From contig CAWJCM010000003.1 in assembly GCA_963841405.1 (NCBI GenBank), forward strand, positions 186,001-250,000: a stretch of 64,000 bases of DNA, given 5' to 3'. Position 1 is the stretch's first letter, and each line of letters starts with the position of its first letter. The notes below the pieces were generated by a model. The model saw only the letters and a list, made by a program, of their open reading frames with translations, did not search any database and was not told the DNA's origin. A program made the position numbers and the translations under genes. The DNA is from DATBLE01 sp963841405 (GTDB lineage: Bacteria; Actinomycetota; Thermoleophilia; Gaiellales; Gaiellaceae). Positions 7,896 to 15,601 of the stretch are shown here, in pieces.

Positions 7896-8516
7896 TTACG
7901 CTTTCGTCACTCGGGCGCGCTCGAGCCGGGCGGCGATCGCGACACGAGCCCGGTCGAGCCCGCTCCGCCCCCCGTGCAGCACGCGGAGCGAGTTGCCCAT
8001 CTTCATGAACGCGTCGAGCTCGAATGCAAGCAGGGCCGGATCCTCGGAGGTGTCCAGCTCGCCCGCCTCCTGCGCTTCGCGGACGCGCCGCTCGATCAGC
8101 GTCAGCCAGCCGTCGAGAGAACGGACGAGCTTCTCGCGCACCGGCCCGGGGTGCGTGTCCAGCTCGGCGGTCGCCGAGGCGAAGAAGCAGCCGCCCGGAA
8201 AGACCGGCCGCTCCAGGTAGCGGAAGAAGTTCTCGCACAGCGCCTCGAGCCGGCCGAGCGCCGTCTCGGCCTCACGCGCGGGCCGGATCACGTTATCGGC
8301 GAAGATCTCCGTCGCCGTGTCGATGGCTGCGAGCTGGAGCTCCTCCTTGGAGCCGAAGTGCGCATAGAGACCGCTCTTCGAGAGGCCGATGTGCTCGGCC
8401 AGGCTGCCAATCGACAGCCCGTCGAGTCCCTCGACCGTGGCGAGCTTCGTCGCCGCGTCGAGGATTGTCGCCCTCGTCTGCTCGCCGTCGGCGCGCCGCC
8501 TCCTCGTCACGCTCAC
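7896..8516 (-). CDS. TetR/AcrR-family transcriptional repressor
   Basis: About 206 residues. The N-terminal helix-turn-helix is clear: ATILDAATKLATVEGLDGLS, then GSLAEHIGLSKSGLYAHFGS. The C-terminal ligand domain (YLERPVFPGGCFF, then GWLTLIERRVREAQ) is of the TetR_C type common among actinobacterial repressors. GTG at 8516 is preferred over TTG at 8525, because TAATTT ends 7 nt upstream and would give a leaderless mRNA. A pair of 12-bp palindromes covers the promoter, strongly suggesting autoregulation. No cognate efflux gene is directly adjacent, so the regulon is unknown. Confidence 0.9.
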   Translation of the reverse strand: MSVTRRRRADGEQTRATILDAATKLATVEGLDGLSIGSLAEHIGLSKSGLYAHFGSKEELQLAAIDTATEIFADNVIRPAREAETALGRLEALCENFFRYLERPVFPGGCFFASATAELDTHPGPVREKLVRSLDGWLTLIERRVREAQEAGELDTSEDPALLAFELDAFMKMGNSLRVLHGGRSGLDRARVAIAARLERARVTKA

Positions 8517-8526
8517 GCTTGACAAA

Positions 8527-8570
8527 TTAGCACGACCGGTCGTATTGTATAGAACGACCGATCGTGCTAA
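8527..8570. promoter_or_regulatory. Twin palindromic TetR operator
   Basis: Two 16-bp arms form an inverted repeat, TTAGCACGACCGGTCG (8527-8542) and CGACCGATCGTGCTAA (8555-8570), with one mismatch. Inside each arm sits a palindrome of its own: ACGACCGGTCGT (8532-8543, perfect) and ACGACCGATCGT (8554-8565, one mismatch). Their centres are 22 bp apart, about two helical turns, as expected for two TetR dimers. The AT-rich spacer contains TATAGA on the plus strand and TACAAT on the minus strand, so -10 elements lie between and under the sites. Confidence 0.8.
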
Positions 8571-8667
8571 GTAAAGACGCTCCCCGCTCCCAACAGGAAC
8601 TGCACGCCGAGTGGCGCCGCAGCGAGCTCGCGTCTCCGCTCCTGGGGATGTTGCGGCGGATCGTCGC

Positions 8668-9345
8668 TCAGCTGAAGAGCGTGAGCTCCGGCTCGCGCTC
8701 GCCGCGGAGCACGGCCAGGTCGACCTCGGCGCAGCGCACGCCCCGCGAGTCGGCCAGCGTCAGCGCCTGTGGCCGGAACCGGGCTGCCACCAGCACGCCG
8801 CGGCACTCGGCCCTCGCCGGATCGAGCCGGATCCGCTCCAGGTAGCGGACGAGCTGCTCCACCGCCTCGATCCCGGCGATCCGCTTCACCTCGACCGCCA
8901 CCCAGGCGTCGTCGCCGTCCCGGCACATCAGGTCGACGGGACCGATGTCGGTCGGCCACTCGCGGCGCACGAGCCGCAGGTCCTCGCCGAGCACGTCCGG
9001 CCGCTCGGCGAGCAGCTCCTGGAGGTCGCGCTCGACGCCGTCCTTTTCCAGGCCGGCGGCCTCCCCCATCTCGTGCGAGACGTCGCTCAGCACCTCGGCC
9101 AGGCGGATCTCGAGGCAGTCCTCGGTTCTGCCGGCACGCTTGCGGACCACGATCACGGCGTCCGACTCCTCGATCGTGGTCGGCGGCGTCATCCAGTTCA
9201 GGGGCTTTACAGAAAGCCCCCCACCGTCCGACCAGAGCATGACCGTTCCATCCTCCTTGATCATCAGCAGCCGGACGCCTTCCGGCATGCGCGTCGAACC
9301 CCGGCCGGTGTAGTCGACCTCGCAGCGAGCGACAATTAGGCGCAC
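8668..9345 (-). CDS. nucS: Mismatch-specific endonuclease NucS/EndoMS
   Basis: NucS cuts DNA at mismatches and replaces MutS/MutL in most actinobacteria and some archaea. The 226-residue product starts RLIVARCEVDYTGR and contains KPLNWMTPP, both diagnostic. The RecB-like nuclease core is intact, with GPVDLMCRD supplying the Asp and VAVEVKR the Glu and Lys. The C-terminus EPELTLFS resembles the sliding-clamp binding tail of actinobacterial NucS. The GTG at 9345 is chosen over the longer frame because it matches family N-termini and because TACGTT ends 7 nt upstream. The gene stands alone, with an IS630 element just upstream. Confidence 0.95.
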   Translation of the reverse strand: MRLIVARCEVDYTGRGSTRMPEGVRLLMIKEDGTVMLWSDGGGLSVKPLNWMTPPTTIEESDAVIVVRKRAGRTEDCLEIRLAEVLSDVSHEMGEAAGLEKDGVERDLQELLAERPDVLGEDLRLVRREWPTDIGPVDLMCRDGDDAWVAVEVKRIAGIEAVEQLVRYLERIRLDPARAECRGVLVAARFRPQALTLADSRGVRCAEVDLAVLRGEREPELTLFS

Positions 9346-9537
9346 GGGCGGGAACGTACTGTCCCCTCCGGACGAGACCGGCAGACGGGTCGACTCGGTA
9401 GACGAGCCGTCAGCCGGCCCGCGTAGCTCCAGCGCCACGTTACGGCTCACCCCTCCCAACGCAAACCCCCAGACCCGTACACACTCATTCGCGGCCGTAG
9501 CCGAAGGCGGCGCCGTCGCCGCGTGGCCCTGTTCTAA

Positions 9538-10799
9538 GTGCTCGCGGCCGTAAGTACGCTCGCTGATTACGCCGCTAGCCGCAGCTCTGGCTCATGCAGC
9601 GAGAGCCGCTCGATCAGGGCGGCGAGGTCGTCGCGGGTGAAGTTCCAGTCGAAGGGCTCGGCGATTTCGTTCCAGTGGTGCGCGAAGGCATTGAGCGTCC
9701 GCGCCACCTCCGCCACGTCCTGGAAGTCGTTGGGCTCGAGCACCTTGCGCTGGACGATCGAGAAGTAGATCTCGATCTGGTTGAGCCAGCTGGCGTGCAC
9801 CGGCAGGTGGACGAGAACGAGGTTCGGCCAGTGGCCCTCGAGCCGCTCGACCGACTTCTGCCCGCGATGGGAGGAGCCGTTGTCGACGACCCAGAAGACG
9901 CGCCGGGCGGAGGCGTAGGGCTCCTTGGTCATCACCTGCCAGACGAGCCTGTCGAAGGAGGCGATCCCTCCGCTCGGCTCCGAGCGGCCGAACACGCGGC
10001 GGCGCCGTCCGCCCCGGCGCCCGATGTCGAGCGCGGCCAGATAGATGAGCGCTCCTCGGCGCTCGTAGATGTGCTCGACCCTGAGCCCGCGCGAGCCGGA
10101 GGCGGGCAGGAGCGGCGGGTGGATGCGCGCTCGTGCCTGGATCGAAGGCTTCTCGTCGGCGCAGATCACGAACTCGCCGGGGTGCAACAACTTGCCCTCC
10201 CAGCTCCCTGGTAGAGGTCGAGCAGCGGCCCCGCCTTGGCGAGGAAGGCCGGATCGGTTGGGAAAGATCCAGGAGCGGTGCTGCCAGGGCTTGAGCGCAT
10301 CCTCCGCAAGCCAGCGGGCGATCGTCGAGGCGGAGGCCTCGGTCAGGCCCCGCTCGAGGACGAGCCGGTGCAGCTCAGCGCGCGAGAAGCGCGAGAGCGG
10401 GACGCCCTGCGTGCGCGGCAGCTCGCAGGCGATCGCCTTCACCCGGGCGACCTCTTCCGGGGGGAAAACGGCGCGGGCGACCCGACCGCGCGCGATCATC
10501 GAGGCCTGCCAGCCGCCCGTCGTGGAAGCGTCTTCGCCAGCGGGCGACGACCTCCGGCACCGTCTCCAGCCGGCGGGCGATCTCCACGTTCGTCAAACCC
10601 TCAGCCGCGTACAGCACCATCTTCGCCCGCTGCACGACCTTGTGCGGGAGCGTGTAGCAGGCGACCCGGCGCTCGAGCTCGGTCCGCTCCTCAACGCTCA
10701 AGACGATCTCGAAAGGGCTCCGTCCCGCCATCCCGGCAACCGATTCGCCACGAACAGCCCACCTCCTTCAAGCCCGACCGAACTTCCGGCCGCGAGCAC
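9538..10799 (-). mobile_element. IS630-family insertion sequence (decayed)
   Basis: A 1262-bp element bounded by imperfect terminal inverted repeats. The left end GTGCTCGCGGCCG (from 9538) and the right end CGGCCGCGAGCAC (to 10799) match perfectly over 13 bp, and 22 of the first 25 positions agree. TAA flanks it on both sides (9535-9537 and 10800-10802), consistent with the TA target duplication of IS630/Tc1-mariner elements. It carries one transposase region on the minus strand. Intact ends and duplication imply a fairly recent insertion, yet the transposase frame is broken. Confidence 0.88.
9567..10731 (-). pseudogene. IS630-family transposase, frame-disrupted
   Basis: The N-terminal part (10375-10731) encodes the helix-turn-helix region with LTNVEIARRLETVPEVVARW. 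The catalytic part (9567-10499) is in another frame: ICADEKPSIQAR, FWVVDNGSSHRG and HASWLNQIEIYF carry the DDE residues. The shift occurs at a TTTTCCCCCC run near 10460 and needs +1 (or -2) movement. A second problem lies at 10210-10275. There about 19 codons of the conserved IFPTDPAFLAKAGPLLDLYQG segment are out of frame, and the frame is restored before WEGKLLHPG. Two compensating indels fit decay better than programmed recoding. Confidence 0.8.
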
Positions 10800-11048
10800 T
10801 AAGGGGCCGGTGGCGGCTCCTCCTCGCCGATGAGGTACCCGGGTACCAGCCCGGCCTCCAGCGCCTCGGCATACTCCACCTCGGTCAGATGCTGGAGGGC
10901 AAGTGGCAGGGGGTGCGAATGCGGCCTGGTCGTCCCCACCGAGCCCGAAGAACTCTCCGCCGGCTTGGGAGGGGCGGTGCACCCTGTAGCTCTCTCCGCA
11001 TCGGAAGCGAAGTGGCGCACGATCGACTCCGTTCGCTCTGGCGGGCAT
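10799..11048 (-). pseudogene. Unrecognised ORF, probably frameshifted, abutting the IS
   Basis: Two overlapping minus frames look coding by third-position G+C in complementary halves. The first half reads RFRCGESYRVHRPSQAGG and FFGLGGDDQAAF (from ATG at 11048). The second half reads LQHLTEVEYAEALEAGLVPG and ends EEEPPPAP at 10799. The switch lies near a CCCCC run around 10910. The TAG stop falls in the TAA target duplication and would be a stop with or without the insertion. I do not recognise the family. It could also be two shadows. Confidence 0.3.
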
Positions 11049-11109
11049 CGGCGCTGCTCGAGCCAGGCCGCCCGCGGCCCGCTCTAGGCCGCCCCGACCC
11101 CATCTAGTT

Positions 11110-12000
11110 TCAGCAGAGCGATGCCGGATTGCACTCGGCCGGGTCGTCGTTGCCGCGGGCGACGTTGGTTCCGGCCGGCGGGGTCGTGTAGCCCGTCGCG
11201 TAGGCGCCGAGCCCGGTCAGGTCGGAGACGCCGCCGGGGAAGCCGTTTGCTTCAGCTCGGTTGCTCCTGAGCACGGGCGCGTCGCCGTTGGAGTAGATCC
11301 CGTAGGAGCCGTTCGCGGAGGCGGTCGACGAGCGGATCGACCCTGCGGTGCCGTTGACGACGAGCCCGGCGACGGAGTTCGTGGAGGCGCTAGATGACTT
11401 CACCGAGGACGACGCACCGTCGAGTTCGATGCCAGCGATTCCGTTTCCGTCGGCGATTGACGCCTGCACCGACCCCGAGTCGCCCGTGATGTGGATGCCG
11501 TACGACGCGTTGCCGGACGCGGTGGTCGACTGGATCTTGGCCGATTCGCCGGTGACGCTGATGCCCCAGTTGTGATTCCCGGAGGCGGTCGACGAGCGGA
11601 CCGTTGCCGAGTCGCCGGCCATGTGGATGCCGTCGTTGACGCACCCGGAAACCACCAGGTTCGAGACGCTGGCCCTGTCCGCGTCGACGGCTACGCCGTA
11701 GTCGAAGTTGCGCACGACGCCGTTCTTGATCGTCAGCCGGGCGTAGCCGTTGTCGGCGATTCCGTACGTGGCTTGCGTGCGGTCACCGCGAAGGGTGAAT
11801 CCCCTCAGGTCGATCGTGATCTTGGCAGCGCCGACCAAGACCCCACCTGAGCCCGGGCAGTAGAGGTCATGAGTCAGGTACGCATTCGTCATGACCGCCT
11901 GCCCGCAGCTCGTGATCGGCGTTCCTCCTCCACCGTTCGCCTCCGGTGCAACAGCGACCAGCATGAGCGTGACCGTTGCGGCCATCGTCAGCAGCCTCAT
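11110..12000 (-). CDS. Secreted right-handed beta-helix repeat protein
   Basis: A 296-residue protein with an N-terminal signal peptide (MRLLTMAATVTLMLVAVAPEANG). From about residue 70 it shows repeated parallel beta-helix rungs of 21-22 residues, with recurring units such as GIHMAGDSATVRSSTASGN, GISVTGESAKIQSTTASGN and GIHITGDSGSVQASIADGN. This is the architecture of NosD/pectate-lyase-like surface proteins. No catalytic residues can be assigned. Cysteines near both ends may form a clamp. An extracellular structural or carbohydrate-binding role is possible. It is a single gene in an accessory region beside the IS. Confidence 0.75.
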   Translation of the reverse strand: MRLLTMAATVTLMLVAVAPEANGGGGTPITSCGQAVMTNAYLTHDLYCPGSGGVLVGAAKITIDLRGFTLRGDRTQATYGIADNGYARLTIKNGVVRNFDYGVAVDADRASVSNLVVSGCVNDGIHMAGDSATVRSSTASGNHNWGISVTGESAKIQSTTASGNASYGIHITGDSGSVQASIADGNGIAGIELDGASSSVKSSSASTNSVAGLVVNGTAGSIRSSTASANGSYGIYSNGDAPVLRSNRAEANGFPGGVSDLTGLGAYATGYTTPPAGTNVARGNDDPAECNPASLC

Positions 12001-12719
12001 CGCTAAACCCCCTCTCCCCCTTGCTAATGCCTTCCGTTACTTACGACCCTACGACCCTACGACGCAGGTGTCTACTCGAGCCCGAGTAGCGTCCCGGCTC
12101 GTGGTGTACGACCGGGTTGAGTTCGCTTCCGCGGCTGTCGTGGAGCGTGAGCCGTAGGCGAGCGCGGAGTGACGGCCGCGGGTCCGGGTGATAGCTGACC
12201 ACCGCGTCATCCTCGCGAAGTCCTGTCAGAGACAAGCGCGAGGAGGAGCACGGTGGTCGAGCACACGATGGCTCGCACCGGGCGACGATGGGGCGCATGC
12301 GGGGCACCGTACTGTCCGTTTCGGACGTGTCGAAGGCCTGGAAGCCTCAGCCCACGCGCGCCCGCTGCTTCCGGGCCAGCACGAGCGTCCTGGCGGTCGA
12401 CCGCAGCCTCGACACGGCCTGCCAGTCGACCACGTCCAGCTGCCAGACAACCGCGGCGCGGCGGACGATGAACCGATGCTCCAGCCCGTCGGCGACCACG
12501 TACGTGGTCACCTGCTCGTCGCCCAGGCGGGCGAGCCGCTGACGGTGATGAACGGAGTCGAGCGAGGCGCGAGCGTCGCCTTCGGGCACGCCCAGGGACG
12601 ACACGGGGGACAGTCGTTCGGCCGAGGAACTGTCCCCGTGCTGTGCCGTTCAGCTTTCGGCCGCCTCCTCGTCGTGCTGGCGGTCGCTGGACCATATACG
12701 CGCCTGCGAGACTTGGGCC
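12001..12719. other. Long intergenic stretch with palindromes and one doubtful ORF
   Basis: No confident gene is visible over about 720 bp. A minus frame of 85 codons (12347-12604) has coding-like codon use and includes VTTYVVADGLEHRFIVRR, but matches nothing I know and starts inside a palindrome. Palindromes lie at 12602-12640 (CACGGGG(G)ACAGT/ACTGTCCCCGTG) and 12308-12327 (TGTCCG/CGGACG type). They are related to other palindromes in the window. The stretch looks like degraded accessory DNA. Confidence 0.5.
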
Positions 12720-13496
12720 ATGCCCGGCCGGATCGCGTGGATCACCGTCGCCCCCGTGAAGGGAATGGCGCTCGAGCAACGGTACGCGGTGAAGCTCGAG
12801 CCGTTCGGCGTGCTCGAGAACCGGCGCTTCCACGTGATCGGCGAGGACGGCCGGCTGCTGAACGGCAAGCAGCTCGGCGAGCTCCAGCAGATCGCCGTGA
12901 ACTGGGACGAGATCGATTCGACCCTCGCGTTCCGCTTCCCGGACGGCACCGTCGCCGAGGGCGCGGTCGAGCTCGGCGAGACCGTGACCACCAGCTTCTA
13001 CGGGCGCGGGGTCGAGGGACGCCTGGTCGTCGGCCCCTGGTCCGGCGCGCTCACCTCCTTCGTCAGCCGCGAGCTCCGGCTGGTCCGGTGCGTCGAGGCC
13101 GGCGCGGGGGTCGACCGCGGCCGCGCCGCGGTGTCGATCCTCTCCACCGGCTCACTGGAGGCGATGCGCGAGGCCGCAGGGATCTCGGAGCCGGTCGACC
13201 CGCGCCGCTTCAGGATGCTGCTCGGGGTCGACGGGATCGGCCCGCACGAGGAGGACGAGTGGATCGGCCGCCGCGTCCGCGTCGGCGGAGCGGTCGTTGC
13301 GGTCGGAGGAAACACGGGTCGCTGCATCGTCACCAGCCGTCACCCCGAGACGGGCGTGCGCAACCTGCCGACGCTCGACATCCTCGCGGAGTACCGCGAC
13401 GGGGTCGAGGCGACCGAGCCGCTGCCGTTCGGCGTCTGGGCGCAGGTGGTGGACCCGGGGCGCGTGGCGCTCGGCGACCCGGTCCAGCCCGAGTAG
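12720..13496 (+). CDS. MOSC domain-containing protein
   Basis: A 258-residue protein with the N-terminal MOSC beta-barrel (APVKGMALEQ, then GVLENRRFHVIGEDGRLLNGKQ) and a C-terminal MOSC domain. The conserved cysteine is in GGNTGRCIVTSRHPETG. MOSC proteins bind molybdenum cofactor or sulfur carriers. Relatives include the mARC N-reductive enzymes and the C-terminal domain of cofactor sulfurases. No partner genes for Mo-cofactor synthesis are nearby, so the substrate is unknown. The ATG at 12720 is unambiguous. The next gene starts 5 nt after the stop. Confidence 0.85.
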   Translation: MPGRIAWITVAPVKGMALEQRYAVKLEPFGVLENRRFHVIGEDGRLLNGKQLGELQQIAVNWDEIDSTLAFRFPDGTVAEGAVELGETVTTSFYGRGVEGRLVVGPWSGALTSFVSRELRLVRCVEAGAGVDRGRAAVSILSTGSLEAMREAAGISEPVDPRRFRMLLGVDGIGPHEEDEWIGRRVRVGGAVVAVGGNTGRCIVTSRHPETGVRNLPTLDILAEYRDGVEATEPLPFGVWAQVVDPGRVALGDPVQPE

Positions 13497-13501
13497 TCGC
13501 C

Positions 13502-15601
13502 GTGCACCCCGAGCTGGAGTCCGAGCAGGCCTATGTCGACCACGCCTACGCCTGCCTGGAGGAGATGCGGCGGCAGGTCGAGCGCGCCGGCGAGGCAGCG
13601 ATCGGCGAGGTGGAGGCGATCGTGCTGGAGGCCTGGGCGGCGAAGCGGCTGGTCACCTTCGAGGACGCCGAACGCGGCCTCTGCTTCGGCCGGCTCGACC
13701 TCGAGGGCGTCGCGCGCCCTCTGTACGTCGGCCGCCGCTGGGTGCACGAGGAGCAGGCGCCGATCGTCGTCAACTGGCAGGCGCCGGCCGCGAGGCCGTT
13801 CTACACCGCCACGGTGGCGGAGCCGCAAGGTGTCGCGCTTCGGCGCCGGTTCCGCACCGAGGGCCGCAGGCTCCTCGACCTCTACGACGAGCCGCTCGAC
13901 GGCTCTGCGGGCGACGTCGTCCACGGCGTCGCGGACATCCTGCTCGAGGACCTGGAGCGGAGCCGCGACGAGCACATGCGCGACATCGTCGCCACGATCC
14001 AGGCCGACCAGTACCGCCTGATCACGCGCGGCCCGGACGGCGTCCTCGTCGTTCAGGGTGGTCCCGGGACGGGCAAGACGGCGGTCGGCCTCCACCGTGC
14101 GTCCTGGCTCCTCTACACGTACCGCCGTGAGCTGGAGCGGAGCGGCGTGCTGGTCGTCGGGCCCAACCCCGTCTTCATGGACTACATCTCCCACGTCTTG
14201 CCCATGCTCGGCGAGGAGCGCGTCGAGCAGCGGGCCGTAAACGAGCTGGTCGGCGGGATCGACGCCGTTCGCGCCGAAGCGGCCGAGGTCGCGCGCCTGA
14301 AAGGAGACGCCCGGCTGGCGGAGGTGATCGGCGCCGCCGGCCGGGCGCTTCCGCGGCCGCCTGAGGAGCTGCTCGCGATCCGCCTCGAGGGCGTGGAGCT
14401 GCGGCTGTCGCCGGAGGAGGTCGGCAGGCTGATCCAGGACGCGCAGGCAGAGTCGACCGACCATGCCGCCGGTCGCGAGCGCCTCCGCATGAAGCTCGTC
14501 CGCGCCTTCTACGAGCGCTACACGGCGCGCCTCGGCAACGCCGCTTACCATTCGTTCGACGACATCGAGGCGACGCTGCGGAGCGGCGGCTTCCTCAACC
14601 GCACGCTGAACGAGCTCTGGCCGCGGCTGAAGGCCGAACAGCTCGTCCGGCGCCTGCTGACGAGCCCCGAGCAGCTCGCCGCCGCCGCGGACGGCATCCT
14701 CGACGAGGACGAGCAGCGGCTCCTCCGGCCGGGCGGCCGGGGCTGGAGCGAGGCCGACCTGGCGCTGCTAGACGAGGCCCGCGCGCTCCTCGGAGGCCCC
14801 GACCCGGCCCGCGGCCACCTGATCGTCGACGAGGCCCAGGATTTGACGCCCATGCAGCTGCGCATGCTCGCGCGTCGCTCGTCGGGAGCGGTGACGATCC
14901 TCGGCGACATCGCCCAGTCGTCCGGGCCCGTTTCGTACACCGGCTGGAACGAGCTCGTCCAGTTCCTGGCACCGGACGTGCCTCCGACGGTCGAGGAGCT
15001 CCGGCTCGCCTACCGCGTCCCGGCGGAGGTGATGGAGCTCGCCCTGCCGCTGCTGCCGCTGATCGCCCCCGACGTCGCGCCGCCGATCGCCTATCGCGCG
15101 GGCGACGAGCCGCCCCGCTTCGTCCGAGCCGAGCCCGACCGGCTCGTGGCCGTCGCCGTGCGCGAAGCAGGCCTCGAGGCGCTCCGCGACGGGCGAACGG
15201 GCCTGATCGCCCCGGCGGAGATCCTCGAGGAGATCGAGCCGCTTCTACCCCATCCAGAGACGGCGTTCGACGAGCTGTCCTCGCCGATCCAGGCGCTGAC
15301 GCCGCGCGCCGCGAAGGGGCTCGAGTTCGACCGGGTCGTGCTGGTCGAGCCTGCGGCGATCGCGACCGGCGGGGTCGACGGCCTGCGCGCGCTCTACGTC
15401 GCGCTCACGCGCGCGACGAAGACGCTGGTGGTCGTGCATGCGGAGCCCCTGCCTGCTGAGCTTCGGTACGGCTCGACAGAAAGGGACAGGCTTGAGCCTG
15501 TCCCCGGGCCTCACGCCGGGTCCACCGGAAGGGTCAGGCTGAAGCCTGACCCTTCTACACCTCTCTACCAGCGCGAGCGACGGCCGCGCCGCCCCGAGTA
15601 G
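13502..15601 (+). CDS. helD: HelD-like RNA polymerase recycling ATPase (UvrD/Rep-related)
   Basis: A 699-residue superfamily 1 motor. Walker A GGPGTGKT is at about 186-193, HLIVDEAQDLTPMQ is Walker B, ILGDIAQ is motif III and LYVALTRATK is motif VI. The coiled N-terminal arm (VDHAYACLEEMRRQVERAG) and the IVVNWQAPAARPFY segment are typical of actinobacterial HelD, which pries stalled RNA polymerase from DNA. UvrD helicases lack these. The GTG is 5 nt after the MOSC stop. The C-terminal ~40 codons run through two palindromic repeats (15483-15554) and 37 bp into the convergent DEAD-box gene. This tail is probably an acquired extension beyond the normal end near residue 655. Confidence 0.85.
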   Translation: MHPELESEQAYVDHAYACLEEMRRQVERAGEAAIGEVEAIVLEAWAAKRLVTFEDAERGLCFGRLDLEGVARPLYVGRRWVHEEQAPIVVNWQAPAARPFYTATVAEPQGVALRRRFRTEGRRLLDLYDEPLDGSAGDVVHGVADILLEDLERSRDEHMRDIVATIQADQYRLITRGPDGVLVVQGGPGTGKTAVGLHRASWLLYTYRRELERSGVLVVGPNPVFMDYISHVLPMLGEERVEQRAVNELVGGIDAVRAEAAEVARLKGDARLAEVIGAAGRALPRPPEELLAIRLEGVELRLSPEEVGRLIQDAQAESTDHAAGRERLRMKLVRAFYERYTARLGNAAYHSFDDIEATLRSGGFLNRTLNELWPRLKAEQLVRRLLTSPEQLAAAADGILDEDEQRLLRPGGRGWSEADLALLDEARALLGGPDPARGHLIVDEAQDLTPMQLRMLARRSSGAVTILGDIAQSSGPVSYTGWNELVQFLAPDVPPTVEELRLAYRVPAEVMELALPLLPLIAPDVAPPIAYRAGDEPPRFVRAEPDRLVAVAVREAGLEALRDGRTGLIAPAEILEEIEPLLPHPETAFDELSSPIQALTPRAAKGLEFDRVVLVEPAAIATGGVDGLRALYVALTRATKTLVVVHAEPLPAELRYGSTERDRLEPVPGPHAGSTGRVRLKPDPSTPLYQRERRPRRPE
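15483..15554. repeat. Two adjacent GGGACAGG-type palindromes; likely terminator
   Basis: GGGACAGGCT/AGCCTGTCCC (15483-15492 with 15495-15504, 2-nt loop) and AAGGGTCAGGCT/AGCCTGACCCTT (15529-15540 with 15543-15554, 2-nt loop) are perfect hairpins. The second begins about 10 nt after the stop of the minus-strand DEAD-box gene, where it would act as a terminator. Both lie inside the reading frame of helD. Related palindromes occur at 12602-12640 and 32563-32587, and half-copies at 9354, 12308 and 23633. Confidence 0.75.

Noticed and set aside
8564..8845. Rightward ORF starting at GTG 8564 beside the TetR operator
   Set aside because: Only the first ~35 codons look coding (QELHAEWRRSELASPLLGML). 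The rest is antisense to nucS and low in information.
9567..10731. Programmed frameshifting of the IS630 transposase
   Set aside because: The run TTTTCCCCCC looks slippery, but the required shift is +1 (or -2), and a second pair of compensating indels exists further on, so decay or sequencing error is more economical.
12347..12604. 85-codon minus-strand ORF as a real gene
   Set aside because: Codon use is coding-like, but it starts within a palindrome and has no recognisable motif or ribosome-binding site. Kept only as a note in the intergenic entry.
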